From assembly GCF_042453785.1 (NCBI RefSeq), contig NC_091672.1, forward strand, positions 1,121,001-1,185,000: a stretch of 64,000 bases of DNA. Reading direction: 5' to 3'. Below the pieces are notes generated by a model. That model made no database searches. It was not told the origin of the DNA and saw only the letters and a program-made list of their open reading frames with translations. This document shows positions 47,701 through 58,272 of this stretch, piece after piece (position 1 is the first letter of the stretch; each line of letters opens with the position of its first letter). This DNA comes from Malus domestica (taxonomy: Eukaryota > Streptophyta > Magnoliopsida > Rosales > Rosaceae). The position numbers were made by a program, and so were the translations under genes.

Positions 47701-48300
47701 TTTGATAATGAAGATGGTAAGGGAAATAAAATAATAAATAATATTAAACATATTAAAATTATCCTAGGGAATAATTATACAACATTACTTAATTACTTAA
47801 AACAATTAATATTAACATTACTTAATTACTTACAAAAATTAACATGCAAGTATTAATTACTTAAAAAGATTCACATACGAGTCCACACAAATTTATTTGT
47901 TGTTGTATAAATTACAATAATATAAATTTAAGTTTGTAAACTTACCTTAAATATTGAAGCCTTTGTGTTCAAGCTTTGGAATGGATCTGGAATGACTTTG
48001 AAAATGGTAAGGAAAATAAAATAATAAATAACATTAAACATATTAAAATTGTCCTAGGGAATAATTATACAACATTACTTAATTACTTAAAACAATTAAT
48101 ATTAACATTACTTAATTACTTACAAAAATTAACATGCAAGTAATTACTTAAAAAAATTAACATACGAGTCCACACAAATTTATTTGTTGTTGTATAAATT
48201 ACAATAATATAAATTTAAGTTTGTAAACTTACCTTAAATATGGAAGCCTTTGTGTTGCTTGGCTATGGAAAGGATCTGGAATGGTTTTGAAAATGGTATG
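47700..48300 (-). repeat. tandem duplication of about 296 bp upstream of the transposase
   Basis: 47706-47995 and 48002-48297 are nearly identical (gaaaatggtaagg/aaataaaa, tagggaataattatacaaca, cacacaaatttatttgttgt, gtttgtaaacttaccttaaa). On the minus strand each copy contains TTTAAG|GTAAGTTTAC, a good splice donor, so the duplication probably carries a 5' non-coding exon of the transposase transcript. A further 27-bp tandem duplication (gacattgacactgttttgca...) lies at 48376-48429. Confidence 0.85.
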
Positions 48301-48579
48301 GGAAGAAGAATGTAAGTTAAAATTCGGTGAATGCCTCTGATACTCCACTGGATGAAAGAATGTAAGTATATAACAGACATTGACACTGTTTTGCATGTGA
48401 AAGACATTGACACTGTTTTGCATGTGAAAGACTGTCACACGCTTTCATTATGAAAGCAGTAGTATTTGTTGTGCATGTTCTGAAATTGCAAAAAGTTCTT
48501 TGGATCATTGGATCAGAGAGGTAGACATAGGTTTGGAATGATTTGGTTTTGAATAATTTGGAGCATTTGATGCTTTTTT

Positions 48580-49160
48580 TTCTTACACGCCATCACTCAG
48601 ACAGTAAAAAAGACTGAAGAACTCACACTCCACCACACACACACTTCGAGACCCCCCCACCACACCACACACGCACACCACACACGTACACCACACATGG
48701 AGGTCTCTCTCTCGATCTTTCATTTCCCACTCCACTACCATATTCTCGAATCCTCTCAATCTCTCTCTTCTCTCTTCTCTCTCTGAGGTCGGTCTGAGCC
48801 TTCGTTCTCACCGAGAACTTCTCAGTCTTCTCCCTCCCTTCCCCCTTCTCCAGTTCTTCCACACACACACACAGACATCATCTCTCGAATCTCGATCCTC
48901 CTCGTCCGTGTCTCCGTGTCTCCGTGTCTCCCTCTGCTCCTCCCATCTCACCCGCCCTAAACCCAGCCGTCGACACCACTCCATAACCGCCTTCTAAACC
49001 ACCTTGATCCATGGAGATCGACCGGAAATCATCGTAGTCCAAGCCGTCGACACCACTGAGGAGCACGACCTTGTCCCAGCCGTCTTGGATTCGTGAGGAA
49101 GACGATGTTCCAGGCTCCTACTTCTCTTCTTCTCGACTTTTACTTTAAATTTTTGTAGAG
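48580..49160 (-). other. CT-rich, GC-rich block in the hAT element
   Basis: Composition changes sharply from the AT-rich minisatellite to cacacac, ctctctct and tccgtgtctccgtgtctccg tracts. Small minus-strand frames (48623-48868, 48878-49066) lack known domains. It may be the promoter and leader of the transposase gene or a captured host segment; neither is proven. 49190-49510 repeats tttttgtactgaaatcgatt and gggatttaggaatcaggg-like blocks several times. Confidence 0.4.
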
Positions 49161-49997
49161 ATTTCAATTTTTCTGCATGTTGCACCTTTGTTGTACTGAA
49201 ATTGATTTTAGGGATTTAGGAATCAGGGTTTCTATTTTTGTACAGATTGCGATTTATCTGCATGTTGCTTGATTTTTGTACTGAAATCGATTTTAGGGAT
49301 TTAGGAATTAGGGATTCAGTTCAGTTGCTTTGAATCCGAATTTGGGGATTTAGGGATTCGGTTCATTTGCTTTGATTTTTGTACTGAAATCGTTCTTCTC
49401 GGCTTGTAAACATGTTGATTTTTGTACTGAAATCGATTTTAGGGAATCCTGTATTGTAGATTCAGTTCATTTGCTTTGAATTAGAATTTGGGGATTTAGG
49501 GTTTCGGATTATTTGCTCCGGCTGTGTTCTCCGATGAGTCCATACCAAATATCGCGATAATTTCGAAAATATCGCGATATTATCGATATTATCGATAATA
49601 TCGCGATATTCTGCCGAAAACAAGTTGGATAGTTACTAAAATATCGGGGTCCCAAAAAAACGATAATATCGGCGATATTTCGCCGATATTATCGATATTT
49701 TCTACTGTGACTTTAACCCAATTATAACAATGGTCTTTCTAACATAACTCATTTTGATAAAATTCTGACAAAATCGACGAAAATGACCATAGCTACATGT
49801 TTGATGAGTTGAGAGACCCCAATTGTACTCATGGTCATTCTAATATAACTTATTTTAATAAAATTTTGACGAAGTTGACAAAAATGATCATAGCTACATA
49901 TTTTGATGAGTTGAGAGACCAATGGTAATGAGTTTTTAGTTGAGAGATCATTGCTCCAATTTGGTTAAAGTTAAGGGACCATTACTATAATTTACTC

Positions 49998-52018
49998 TTA
50001 ATTTTTTAGGCTTATTTATTGTTTTGTCTTTGAATTTATTTGGGGTGTGCTATCTACACATCTCATTTTACTTCATACACCCTCTCTTAATTTGCGGGTG
50101 TCAGATCGACTGAGTTAAAGAAGATCAAATGAAAGAAATGAACAAGGAGTTTGTGAGAAGTAAATAGGAGTGTGTGGATTTCATACCACTTTATCTTTTA
50201 ATCACATTTTACTTCCTTGTAACTAAATTCGTCTTTTTGAGTACATCGATATTTTTACATTAAGAGAAAAGGGAGTTCGGTTATACCACACAATGGGCAA
50301 TCTAATTTGTTATCGAATTCGTCATCTACGAGATTCGAACCAAAGACTTCTCACTTCCAAACGAAAGAGGAATACCACTAGACTATAGTATTGAGTGACA
50401 ACATTCGTCTTTTTAATCTCTAGAATGTTTGATATGATCCCTTTTTTGCCCACCAAGTAATTGACGAAATGCTTATCAAAGGTTGCGTCACTTGACAAAT
50501 TCTCTTAATATCACTCATCATATTATTTCAGTATATGTCAATAACTTTTGACATATGTATAATTTAGTTCGGCTGACGACAACAAGCTCATCAAATGTTC
50601 AACAAAATATCTCAGACTCAAGTGAATAAACCTTTTTTTTTTTTTCCATTTCTGTTTCTATGAAAAAAACATTTGAACCTTTAACACTACAAGATTCGAA
50701 TCTTGAATCTGTCACTGGCTAGCAACCCTTAGCACAATTTTAGGAGATATTTTTTTCCAAAATACGAAATGGTAAATCAATGACAATACAAGTGGTGACA
50801 AAAGACAAAAGTGCAACAAATCTGATTTTAGAGCACTGAATGGCAATTTAAGAGAACAAATCAATAAATAAGCCTTTCTTAGTGTAGGGCCGTGTGGGTG
50901 TATAAGAGCATCCGTGCGTGGAAAAAAGCTCTACCCTTATAATTTCTGCAGACTGAAAGCCCGCTCTTCCCGCCCTTTCGGTTCTCCCAGCTCAAAAGCT
51001 CGAAACTTTCTCCCAGCTCAAAAGCTCGAAACTTTCTCCGGCACCTTGCAGGGCCTGCCGGCTGAAACCGGTGAGTTTATCTTCTAAATGCACCCCATTT
51101 CTGGAATGTTGATTTCTCCTTTTACCATAATTATTATTATTTTTATCGTCACTACTTACATAGAACTGAAAGTTAGAAACTTTGGGGAAGATTTAATGCC
51201 CTAACTCACTGTAATTTATTTATGGGTAATGAAAAGCATAATTCTTTTTTGTTACCTAGCATGTTTGATGATTTTTGTACATGCCCAAATGGAGAATTTT
51301 TATTTTTAATTTTTAGTTTGTATTTTTTGTTAGGGATGTGTGTGATAAACCATAAATCTGTAAACTGAGTGATGGGTATTTGCAGCTTTCCATTTCTTAG
51401 AATTGCAAGTCTATCTGTGGCATATAAGTTGAAAATTACCATAAAATAGTGATGACCTCATTTACATGTATATTGATCCCAAGATTAATGCCTTGGGAAA
51501 TTTCTGTCATATAGATATAGGCCCGTTGCGGACCCCACTTAGCGGAATAAGGGCTTTGTTGTTGTTGTTGTATAGACATAGGCCGGTTGCGAGTAGTTCA
51601 TATTGTCATTTAACAAGCCTACATATGTTGTAACTATTGGGGTAGTTCCATTATATAGGTAGGGATTCTAACAACCGGGAATTACATTGTGGAGTGGGGC
51701 GCACAATGTGCCCCTTTTGTAAGCTAAAATAAGGGACTCTTAGCAGTTTGGATACTGCTCTGTGTGTGTGTGTGCGCCCCTTTTGTAAGCTAAAATAAGG
51801 GACTCTTAGCAGTTTGGATACTGCTCTGTGTGTGTGTGTTTTTTCTGTAACTATTGGGGTGGTTCCATAAGTGCATTAGGCAGACAAATGGGTCTCCGAT
51901 TGCTTGGAATTTCTGATGCTTTGAGATTATTCGTGAGATATGTTTGATACTTTTGATGCTGTGTTGATTGTTACTATAATAATCTGATTTATAAGTCCAT
52001 GCTCAATTTGATTTTTAG
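49998..52018. other. spacer and 5' non-coding region of the BED-hAT gene
   Basis: Up to about 50880 only AT-rich non-coding DNA is seen. From about 50940 to 51070 lies a GC-richer segment with a duplicated cagctcaaaagctcgaaact block (50988, 51013) that ends in a good splice donor (ccg|gtgagttt at 51070/51071). This pairs with the acceptor at 52018 in front of the BED-hAT start codon, so it is probably its 5' UTR exon. A tandem duplication of about 65 bp (gtaagctaaaataagggact with ctgctctgtgtgtg) occupies 51710-51840. Confidence 0.5.
51515..51580 (+). mobile_element. RTE-type LINE or SINE 3' tail remnant
   Basis: gcggaccccacttagcggaa followed by taagggctttgttgttgttgttg. The gaccccact-TAG-ggataagg-ctttgttgttg signature is the common 3' end of plant RTE LINEs and SINEs using them. 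Only the last 60 bp or so is recognisable. Confidence 0.45.
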
Positions 52019-52034
52019 GGTTGAGATGGACAAG

Positions 52035-52362
52035 GATTCAACTCCCCATCCTAATTCTGTTGAAACTCCCTGAGCTAACCAGCTTCCACCAGTTCCTAAA
52101 TTCAGTGCGAGCGTAAAAGGAAATCAACCTGGATCACTACCAAATGATTCAACTCGTCATCCTTCTGTTGAAACTCCCTGAACTAACCAGCTTCCACCAG
52201 TTCCTAACTTCAGTGTGGGCGTTCAAGAAAAACAACCTGGATCACTACCAAATGATTCAACTCCTCATCCTAATTCAGTTGAAACTCCCCGAACTAACCA
52301 GCTTCCACCAGTTCCTAAATTCAGTGCGGGCTTTAAGGCAAAAGAACCTGGATCACTACCAA
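52035..52362 (+). repeat. three tandem 108-111-bp coding repeats
   Basis: gattcaactc(c/g)(t/c)catcct, gttgaaactccc(t/c)ga(a/g)ct and aaccagcttccaccagttcc recur at about 52035, 52146 and 52254. They encode a Pro-rich repeat in front of the BED finger. Repeats 1 and 2 have TGA, repeat 3 has CGA at the same place, showing the ancestral codon. Confidence 0.9.
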
Positions 52363-52807
52363 CGGTATGGGATCACTTCATTAAACTTGAAAATGATGGC
52401 CTTAGCGAGCCTAGATATGAATGCAATTACTGCGGGGAGGAATTCAGTGTGGATACTGTGAAGCACGGAGATAGTATTTTATGGAATCATTTGACAAATG
52501 ACTGAAAATAACCCGCATAGATTAGAGCACAAAAGGAAAGAGAACCCGAGTTTTGAAACTAGCCAAGTTCCTAGTTGTTCTGGTGAGAATTCTTTGGAAG
52601 GGTGGTTAAGTGAAGCAGAATATATCAGAGCATGCACTGAGATGATAATTATCGACGATTTTCCTTTTAGCCATTTAGAAAGACAAGGGGCTCAAGTTTT
52701 TATGAAATCACTTCATCCTGAGTTTGATGTCCCATCTTCAGTAACACTTACTTGAGATGCATACCAGCTTTATTTGGATCAGAAGAAGCAACTGAAAAGC
52801 TTGTTGA

Positions 52808-53916
52808 TTGACAAACTTTTTCAAGCTCTACTTCAGTTTGGTTTTCAGCAGTCTTCTTCTGATGCTTCCTTAGTTGTTCTCCAAGGTCATTCACTAGTCA
52901 TTGTTCTTGTTTATGTTGATGACATTTTGGTAACTGGCCCTAATCCTTCTGTGTGCAATCTGTTCATTCAAAAGCTCAGTACTCTTTTTCCAGTCAAAGA
53001 TCTAGGACCCTTGCACTATTTTTTGGGATTAGAGGTTCATCGGTCCTCTGCAGGTCTTTTTCTTCATCAGTCAAAGTACCTACTGGATCTTCTCAGGAAA
53101 TCAAATATGGTTGGTGCTAAGCCATGTTGTACCCCACTTGGTTCTCAAAAGCTTGATCACACGGGTCCTCTTCTCTCTGATCCTACAGAATATCGGTCCA
53201 TTGTTGGTGGCTTACAGTACTTAACATGGACACGTCCTGATATTTCATTTGCCGTCAATCAAATCTGCCAGTTCATGCATACTCCTCGTGCTCAACACTT
53301 GCAGGCTGTTAAGAGGGTTCTTCGATATCTTAAGGGTACTGTCACTGAAGGTATTTGGTTCAAAAAGGGTTCCACTTGTCTCACTGCCTTCTCTGATGCT
53401 GACTGGGCAGGTTGTACATTTGATCGCCGATCCACGAGTGGTTATTGTATCTTTTTGGGATCCAATCTTATCAGCTGGAGTGCCAAGAAACAATCCACTG
53501 TGGCTCGTTCTTCCACTGAAGCAGAATATCGTTCTTTGGCTCATACCGCTGCTGAAATTACTTGGATTTGCAAAATTTTCCGTGACATTGGCTTCCCACT
53601 CTCTCAAGTTCCCCATCTATGGTGTGACAATATTTCAGCTATCTCTCTTGCTTCCAATCCAGTCTTCCATGCTCTCACTAAACACATTGAAATCGACTAC
53701 CATTATATCCGAGAATTGGTGTTGGCGCATCTCCTCACGGTTAAGTTTGTTTGCAGTCAAGACCAATTAGCTGATATTCACACCAAGTCCCTATCCAAAA
53801 GTCGGTTCAGTTATCTTAAATCCAAGCTGCCTCTTGGTTCAATGGTTGGTCCCAAGCTCAGCTTGAGGGGGTGTATTGAGACAGATGCCAAATCATCCAA
53901 ACAAGTCACTGATTAG
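52808..53916 (+). pseudogene. copia reverse transcriptase end plus RNase H (Pol fragment)
   Basis: Open frame, about 370 residues: RT palm motif VYVDDILVTG with the catalytic Asp pair, FPVKDLGPLHYFLGLEV, YRSIVGGLQYLTWTRPDISF, then copia RNase H: AFSDADWAGC, STSGYCIFLG, STEAEYRSLA, LWCDNISAISL and HIEIDYHYIRE. All four RNase H acidic residues are visible. No stop codons, but the N-terminal part of Pol is gone and there is no own start. The frame extends in phase upstream into hAT codons (DQKKQLKSL) up to the TGA at 52753, so it is an accidental hAT-copia fusion frame with no ATG. Confidence 0.9.
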
Positions 53917-54047
53917 TTATAACTGTAACCCATTAGATATGGTATTTGTGTAATTAGCTTTGGAAACTAAGGGCACTAGTGTAGCTAGACTGTGTCTATA
54001 TATATCATCTTGTATTGTTGTAATTAATTAATGTGAATGAAAAGTCA
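53872..54047 (+). repeat. 3' LTR of the copia element
   Basis: Begins tgtattgagacag directly after the polypurine tract gcttgaggggg, ends aaaagtca; 176 bp. It includes the last Pol codons, usual for short copia LTRs, and a tctatatata block as a TATA candidate at about 53996. Confidence 0.8.
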
Positions 54048-54422
54048 GTTTCTATATGCCTTACCACCCAAACATGGACTTCTATGCAACAGATCGACTA
54101 CATGGCTCTGAAGGTCCATTTTATTGATAGTGATTGGAAGCTTCATAGGAAAATGTTGAACTTTTGCCAAGTACCTGATGATAATGAGGAGACAGTTGGA
54201 GAAATCATTGCGTCGTGTTTAGTTGATTGGGGGTATAGAAAGAGTGTTGACAGTTTCTATTGATAATGCGAATGATGCGGCTATGAACTCTATAAAAATA
54301 AAGCTAAAAAATTTTACTGGGAATTTGTTAGATGGTGAATGTTTACACATGCGATGCTATACACATATTGTGAATTCGATTGTGAAGGAGAGCTTGATAG
54401 ATGTGCATGAATCAATTGATAG

Positions 54423-54935
54423 TGTTTGTACCATACTTGACCAATCCCGAAACTACCGAGCACCGGCCAACGCTATACTGTCAAGGACCCAGAAGAGTTC
54501 CCCTCCGACCAGGAGGCCAATCACTACTCGACACGTGTCAAGATTAGAAGCCAATCAGAGCGCAGCACGTGTCGACATCAAGAACCAATCATAACATGAC
54601 ACATGTCAATGTGACAAAGCTACAAGTTTTTCTATAAATAGGGGTCATTCCCCCACAATATTGCCTAATGCCATTTTGTGTTAAATCATTCACAAGAACT
54701 CACTAAATTGAGAGCTTGATCCTTTGTACTTGTGTAAGCCCTTCACTACTAATAAGAACTCCTCTACTCCGTGGACGTAGCCAATCTGGGTGAACCACGT
54801 ACATCCTGTGTTTGCTTCTCTGTCTCTATTCATTTACGTACTTATCCTCACTAGTGACGGAAGCAACCAAGCGAAGGTCACAAAACCTGACACTTTCTGT
54901 TGTACCAAAGTCTTCGCTGATTTTGTGCATCAACA
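54423..54935 (+). repeat. 5' LTR of the young element
   Basis: 513 bp, tgtttgtacc...gtgcatcaaca. TATAAATA at 54633-54640 with aggggtcatt behind it is a strong promoter candidate. Upstream are ccaatca and acacgtgtc motifs (54518, 54534, 54566), the latter of E-box or ABRE-like type. Differs from the 3' LTR only at 54485 (g; t at 61613). Confidence 0.95.
54633..54640 (+). promoter_or_regulatory. TATA box in 5' LTR
   Basis: TATAAATA, 210 bp into the LTR; the same in the 3' LTR at 61761-61768. Should start transcription about 25-35 bp downstream. Position-based inference. Confidence 0.65.
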
Positions 54936-54955
54936 TTTGGCGCCGTCTGTGGGAA
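54936..54955 (+). other. primer-binding site of the young element
   Basis: tttggcgccgtctgtgggaa directly follows the LTR end. The tggcgcc start is usual for the tRNA-primed site of several plant gypsy groups; which tRNA 3' end it pairs with is not determined here. Confidence 0.6.
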
Positions 54956-55042
54956 ACGACACTTATTCCTACTCTCTTCAGCTGTGTCAAGCTGGTTTCT
55001 ATCATTCGTACACTTTCTTTTGATCAGGCATCCCTCTCCAGC

Positions 55043-56083
55043 ATGGGAAGCGAAGGAAGCCACAGCACACAGAATGACACCCCCCTTGCACATAGTGCGA
55101 AACAACGAAAGAAGGAAGGAAAACGAGTTCTTCTTCAAGCTAAAGTCGATGAGTTGGAAGCTCAGAACAACAAGATAGCAATGAGGAATGAGGTCCTCCA
55201 GGAGCAATATGAGAAGCTCTTCGAGACACTTCACGAAGCTAGGCAAGCTCAGACACGCGAGCTTGTTGCCCCCGTGGAAGTCAACCATCAACTGGGTGCC
55301 CTCCAACATGGAGGGTCACATGCATTCGACATAGATATCCCTGATAGGGAACAAATTACCCCTCGATTTGATAATCAACATGAGGCTTCTCTTAACCCAG
55401 TTGCTTCGACCCGAACCATGAGAAGCGGAGGGAGACACCTCTTTGCTGAAGGGGCAGAAGGATCGAAAGCCGTCTTTCGCGATTGTCGGGATTTCCTGAA
55501 GCAACGTCGAGAGAATTCCATCCATATAAGCTCAAAGATCAATGACCCAAGGATTTCTGAGAGACTCGGTCCCCTGCCACGGCCCGAGCCGGCCACCAAC
55601 TTGGGGAAGGGGCAACAAGTCCTAGAGAGACATGAGGGTACAGGGGACTCAGAGGTGTTCCGACAGACATACCCTGGAAGCCAGTACAGCGAGTCCAGGG
55701 AAAAATCACATGCCCTTGATCAAACCTTCCTAATTCCAAGAGGAGATGGAGATTTACGAAAGAAAGCTCCAGTGGCACATAACTCCGCTCAGGACCCCCT
55801 TGTCCTACAACTTCTTGAGGAAGTAAACAAGTTGAAGGCTGAACGTCAGGCTGAAATACCTGACTGGAACCAACCCAGGCCTGGCCCTCTTACAAGGAGG
55901 ATCCTCAACACCCCCATTCAAGCAAAGACAAAGCAGAAGCTTGGCTTGCAACTTTATACTGGGAAAGAGGACCCGATTGAGCACCTTAACCTCTTTGAGT
56001 CCACCATGGCATACCGGATGCACACCGACGAAGAGCGATGTCTTCTCTTCCCCTCCACCCTTTCTGGCGGAGCTCTAAATTGA
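55043..56083 (+). CDS. gag-like protein, N-terminal part, truncated by internal deletion
   Basis: ATG 55043 (MGSEGSHSTQND) opens 346 residues. Residues about 25-70 form a likely coiled coil (LLQAKVDELEAQNNKIAMRN, LQEQYEKLFETLHEA). A polar linker follows, then the start of a retrotransposon gag domain: TRRILNTPIQAKTKQKLGLQ, LYTGKEDPIEHLNLFESTMA and TDEERCLLFPSTLSGGALN, where the family normally goes on with a W-Y-x-x-L segment. Here the frame ends at TGA. The later part of the same domain resumes out of frame at about 56084 (DDLYTIRQKPDESLRMYAGR). So an internal piece of capsid sequence is missing and the reading frame is shifted. This protein is probably not a working capsid. Confidence 0.82.
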   Translation: MGSEGSHSTQNDTPLAHSAKQRKKEGKRVLLQAKVDELEAQNNKIAMRNEVLQEQYEKLFETLHEARQAQTRELVAPVEVNHQLGALQHGGSHAFDIDIPDREQITPRFDNQHEASLNPVASTRTMRSGGRHLFAEGAEGSKAVFRDCRDFLKQRRENSIHISSKINDPRISERLGPLPRPEPATNLGKGQQVLERHEGTGDSEVFRQTYPGSQYSESREKSHALDQTFLIPRGDGDLRKKAPVAHNSAQDPLVLQLLEEVNKLKAERQAEIPDWNQPRPGPLTRRILNTPIQAKTKQKLGLQLYTGKEDPIEHLNLFESTMAYRMHTDEERCLLFPSTLSGGALN

Positions 56084-56420
56084 TGACCTGTACACTATCC
56101 GCCAGAAGCCAGACGAGTCATTACGTATGTATGCTGGCCGCTTCAGCCATGAATACTCCCGGTGTGCCGAGGCAGACGACAAGACTGCCCTCAAAGCCTT
56201 CACGGCAGGCCTACGTGATTGTTTCTTTAAATACATGATCAATGCCAATACTTGGAAGACTTACTCTGAGGTGATGGCGCAGGCTTATAACCATGCCTCC
56301 GCCGAAGCAAAGACATATCAGGAGAAACCCCCTACAACCATCCTTTATCAACAAGTGGGAGGTGGAAGCCAGACTCACCTAAACGAGAAGACCTCGACTT
56401 TCCAAACAGCTTCATCCAAA
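56084..56420 (+). pseudogene. gag, C-terminal part, out of frame
   Basis: Frame with DDLYTIRQKPDESLRMYAGR, FSHEYSRCAEADDKTALKAF and TAGLRDCFFKYMINANTWKT followed by a region that dissolves into the AAGCTTCACC repeat. Matches the second half of a gypsy gag domain. No nucleocapsid zinc knuckle (C-x2-C-x4-H-x4-C) is seen before the repeat. Confidence 0.78.
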
Positions 56421-56875
56421 AAGCTTCACCCGAAAAGCTTCACCTCCAAAACTTCACCCAAAAAGCTTCATCCAAAAAGTTTCACCCAAAAAGCTTCACC
56501 TAAAAAAGCTTCACCCAAAAAAAAAAAAAAAAACTTCACCTCCAAAAAGCTTCACCCAAACAGCTTCACCTAAAAAAGCTTCACCCACAAAGCTTCACCT
56601 AAAAAGCTTCACCCACAAAGCTTCACCCAAAAAACTTCACCCGAAAAGCTTCACTTAAAAAAGCTTCACCTACACAGCTTCACCTAAAAAAGCTTCACCT
56701 AGAAAGCTCCCTCTACATACTTTCACCATCAAAGCTTCACCATCAAAGCTTCACCTAGAAAGCTTCATCTACAAAGCTTCATCTACAAAGCTTCACCATC
56801 AAAGCTTCACCTAGAAAGCTTCAACACCAAAGCTTCACCTACAAAGCTTCAACACAAAACCTTGCTCCAAATAAA
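56405..56875 (+). repeat. AAGCTTCACC minisatellite
   Basis: About thirty short units of 12-16 bp built on aaagcttcacc(c/t) with variable spacers (aaaa, taaaaa, atcaa, tacaa). It starts inside the gag frame (the Lys-Lys-Leu-His-Pro-Lys-Ser-Phe-Thr pattern) and replaces its end. Many HindIII sites (aagctt). Confidence 0.92.
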
Positions 56876-57424
56876 CAAATTTTGTTCACAAAACCCAAGA
56901 TGCCCTTGAACTTGTACAAAAACACTTGGGTAAACATAAACATTTTTTGTTTTACACCCACAAGGGCCCAAAATTTTCCTTCTTATTTATTCACTTATAT
57001 ATGTTCCCAAACATATTATAATAGATCCAACAACAAGCCAAAGTCCCAAGTTTCATAATGGACAAAAGTACAAGCAATTCATCAATAATGAAGGTGCTAC
57101 AAAAATTGGAATCTGCCCCAAAATAGAAATCCAACCCAAGAGACTTTTTCTCTCTCTCCCTCTTCCGCCTCCTTTCATCTATCAAATTTCTGCAACCTCT
57201 GCTCTTCTCCAATGGAGCTGAATTTTGGACACCCTATAGTTCTTGAGCATATGAACAACTTTCAAGAAGGAACCATTTCTGTTTGAGCGACGGAAATTAA
57301 AGTGTTGAAGCTCCAAACATGACAGTCGGATTCTTGCAGATTTCGAAGCTGCTGTGATGTTTCGAAGATCTGGAAATATTTAACCATTAGTTCATTCTGA
57401 ATTTTTGATATGTTATGAAAGAGA

Positions 57425-58000
57425 CGATTAGGAACAACTTCAATGAAGAAAGCATACCGATCTGAACAAGAGAAAATAGAGTTTCAAAGCTCACAACAAA
57501 TCTGACGGGTTGACAGAAAAATAATAACCAGTCATTCATCATACCTGGATTTCTGGAGTTATACTGCTCCGAGGGATCTCAAATTTGGATATGTTGTAGT
57601 TCACAAGCTGAGGAACAACTTCAATGAAGAAAGCATGCTGATCTGAGCAAGAGAAAATAGAGTTTCAAAGCTCACAACAAATCTGACGGGTTGACAGACA
57701 AATGATAAACAGTCACTCATCATACCTGGATTTCTGGAGTTATACTGCTCCGAGGGACCTCAAATTTGGATATGTTGTAGTTCACAAGTTAAGGAACAAC
57801 TTCGATGAAGAAAGTATGTTGATCTGAGCAAGAGAAAATGGAGTTTTTGAAGCTCACAACAAGTCTGACGCGTTGATATACAAATGACGAACAATCACTC
57901 ATCATACCTGAATTTCTGGAGTTGTACTGCTCCGATGGATCTCCAATTCGGATATGTTGTAGTTCACGAGCTAAGGAACAACTTTCATGAAGATGGTTTT
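57425..58000 (+). repeat. 180-bp tandem repeat, about 3.3 copies
   Basis: Units start at about 57430, 57612, 57792 and 57972. Shared: aggaacaacttcaatgaaga, gagcaagagaaaatagagtt, caaatctgacgggttgacag, catacctggatttctggagt and gatatgttgtagttcacaag. Units differ by a few percent. Non-coding on both strands. Interior of the young LTR element. Confidence 0.9.
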
Positions 58001-58235
58001 GCGATCTGAGCCACAGAAAATGGTGTTATATTGAAGAAAAGCTAAAGGAAGACTAAAGGAAAGCAAAAATGGTAAAGCAAAGTAAAAAAAAAAAGCTAAA
58101 GGAAGACAAAATCATGGCACATGATAATGGGTCATACCCTACCCCTCATTGGATTCGAATACACCCATCCTCCAAAATCATGACAAAGGCCACATTATAG
58201 ATATCTGTATAAACATTCCAAAGAAAAAGGGAGGG

Positions 58236-58237
<2 letters not shown>

Positions 58238-58268
<31 letters not shown>
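58238..58268 (+). repeat. poly(A) run of about 30
   Basis: Long A tract between gggagggagt and gggcctaggc. In a young LTR element this is a hotspot for length change; sequencing may be imprecise here. Confidence 0.85.

Positions 58269-58272
<4 letters not shown>

Larger units (their letters stand above)
42762..49709 (-). mobile_element. hAT DNA transposon, complete but inactive
   Basis: 6948 bp. Flanked by an 8-bp direct repeat, actttaac (42754-42761 and 49710-49717), the hallmark of hAT insertion. Inverted ends: caaggaagaaaatatcg on the left and, reversed, cacagtagaaaatatcg on the right (14 of 17 match). Subterminal regions are rich in atatcg and its inverse: 42772-42840 has many atatcg(g/a) copies and 49545-49705 has atatcgcgat and tatcgat palindromes, the usual transposase-binding landscape. 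The minus-strand transposase gene (43104-46330) is broken, so this copy needs help to move. It is inserted in an older MITE. Confidence 0.9.
42638..49997. mobile_element. older palindromic MITE, split by the hAT element
   Basis: The left part (42638-42761) begins gagtaaattgtagcaat; the right part (49710-49997), read in reverse, begins gagtaaattatagtaatggt. Both continue with ctctcaactttaa-type and caattggagcaatgatct blocks. Removing 42762-49717 restores one AT-rich element of about 400 bp with inverted ends. The right part also has a tandem duplication of about 100 bp (49731-49830 and 49838-49925; shared cataact(c/t)attttgataaaatt and atgaccatagctacat). Confidence 0.7.
52808..54047 (+). mobile_element. 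Ty1/copia element, 5'-truncated
   Basis: Starts abruptly inside the reverse transcriptase (DKLFQALLQFGFQQSSSDAS) and runs to a 3' LTR. Missing are the 5' LTR, gag, protease, integrase and the first part of RT. The left border joins hAT codons directly to copia codons without a target duplication. The right border is a normal LTR end followed at once by the hAT sequence. This implies a full insertion followed by a deletion from its left side, or an aberrant insertion. Confidence 0.9.

Noticed and set aside
46855..47751. Minus-strand frames of 83 and 97 codons with repeated KLDYY-type motifs
   Set aside because: They are translations of the 88-bp and 41-bp repeats inside the hAT element.
54812..55042. 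Gag start upstream of 55043
   Set aside because: The longer frame begins inside the 5' LTR and runs through the primer site; ATG 55043 lies after both and opens the coiled-coil part.
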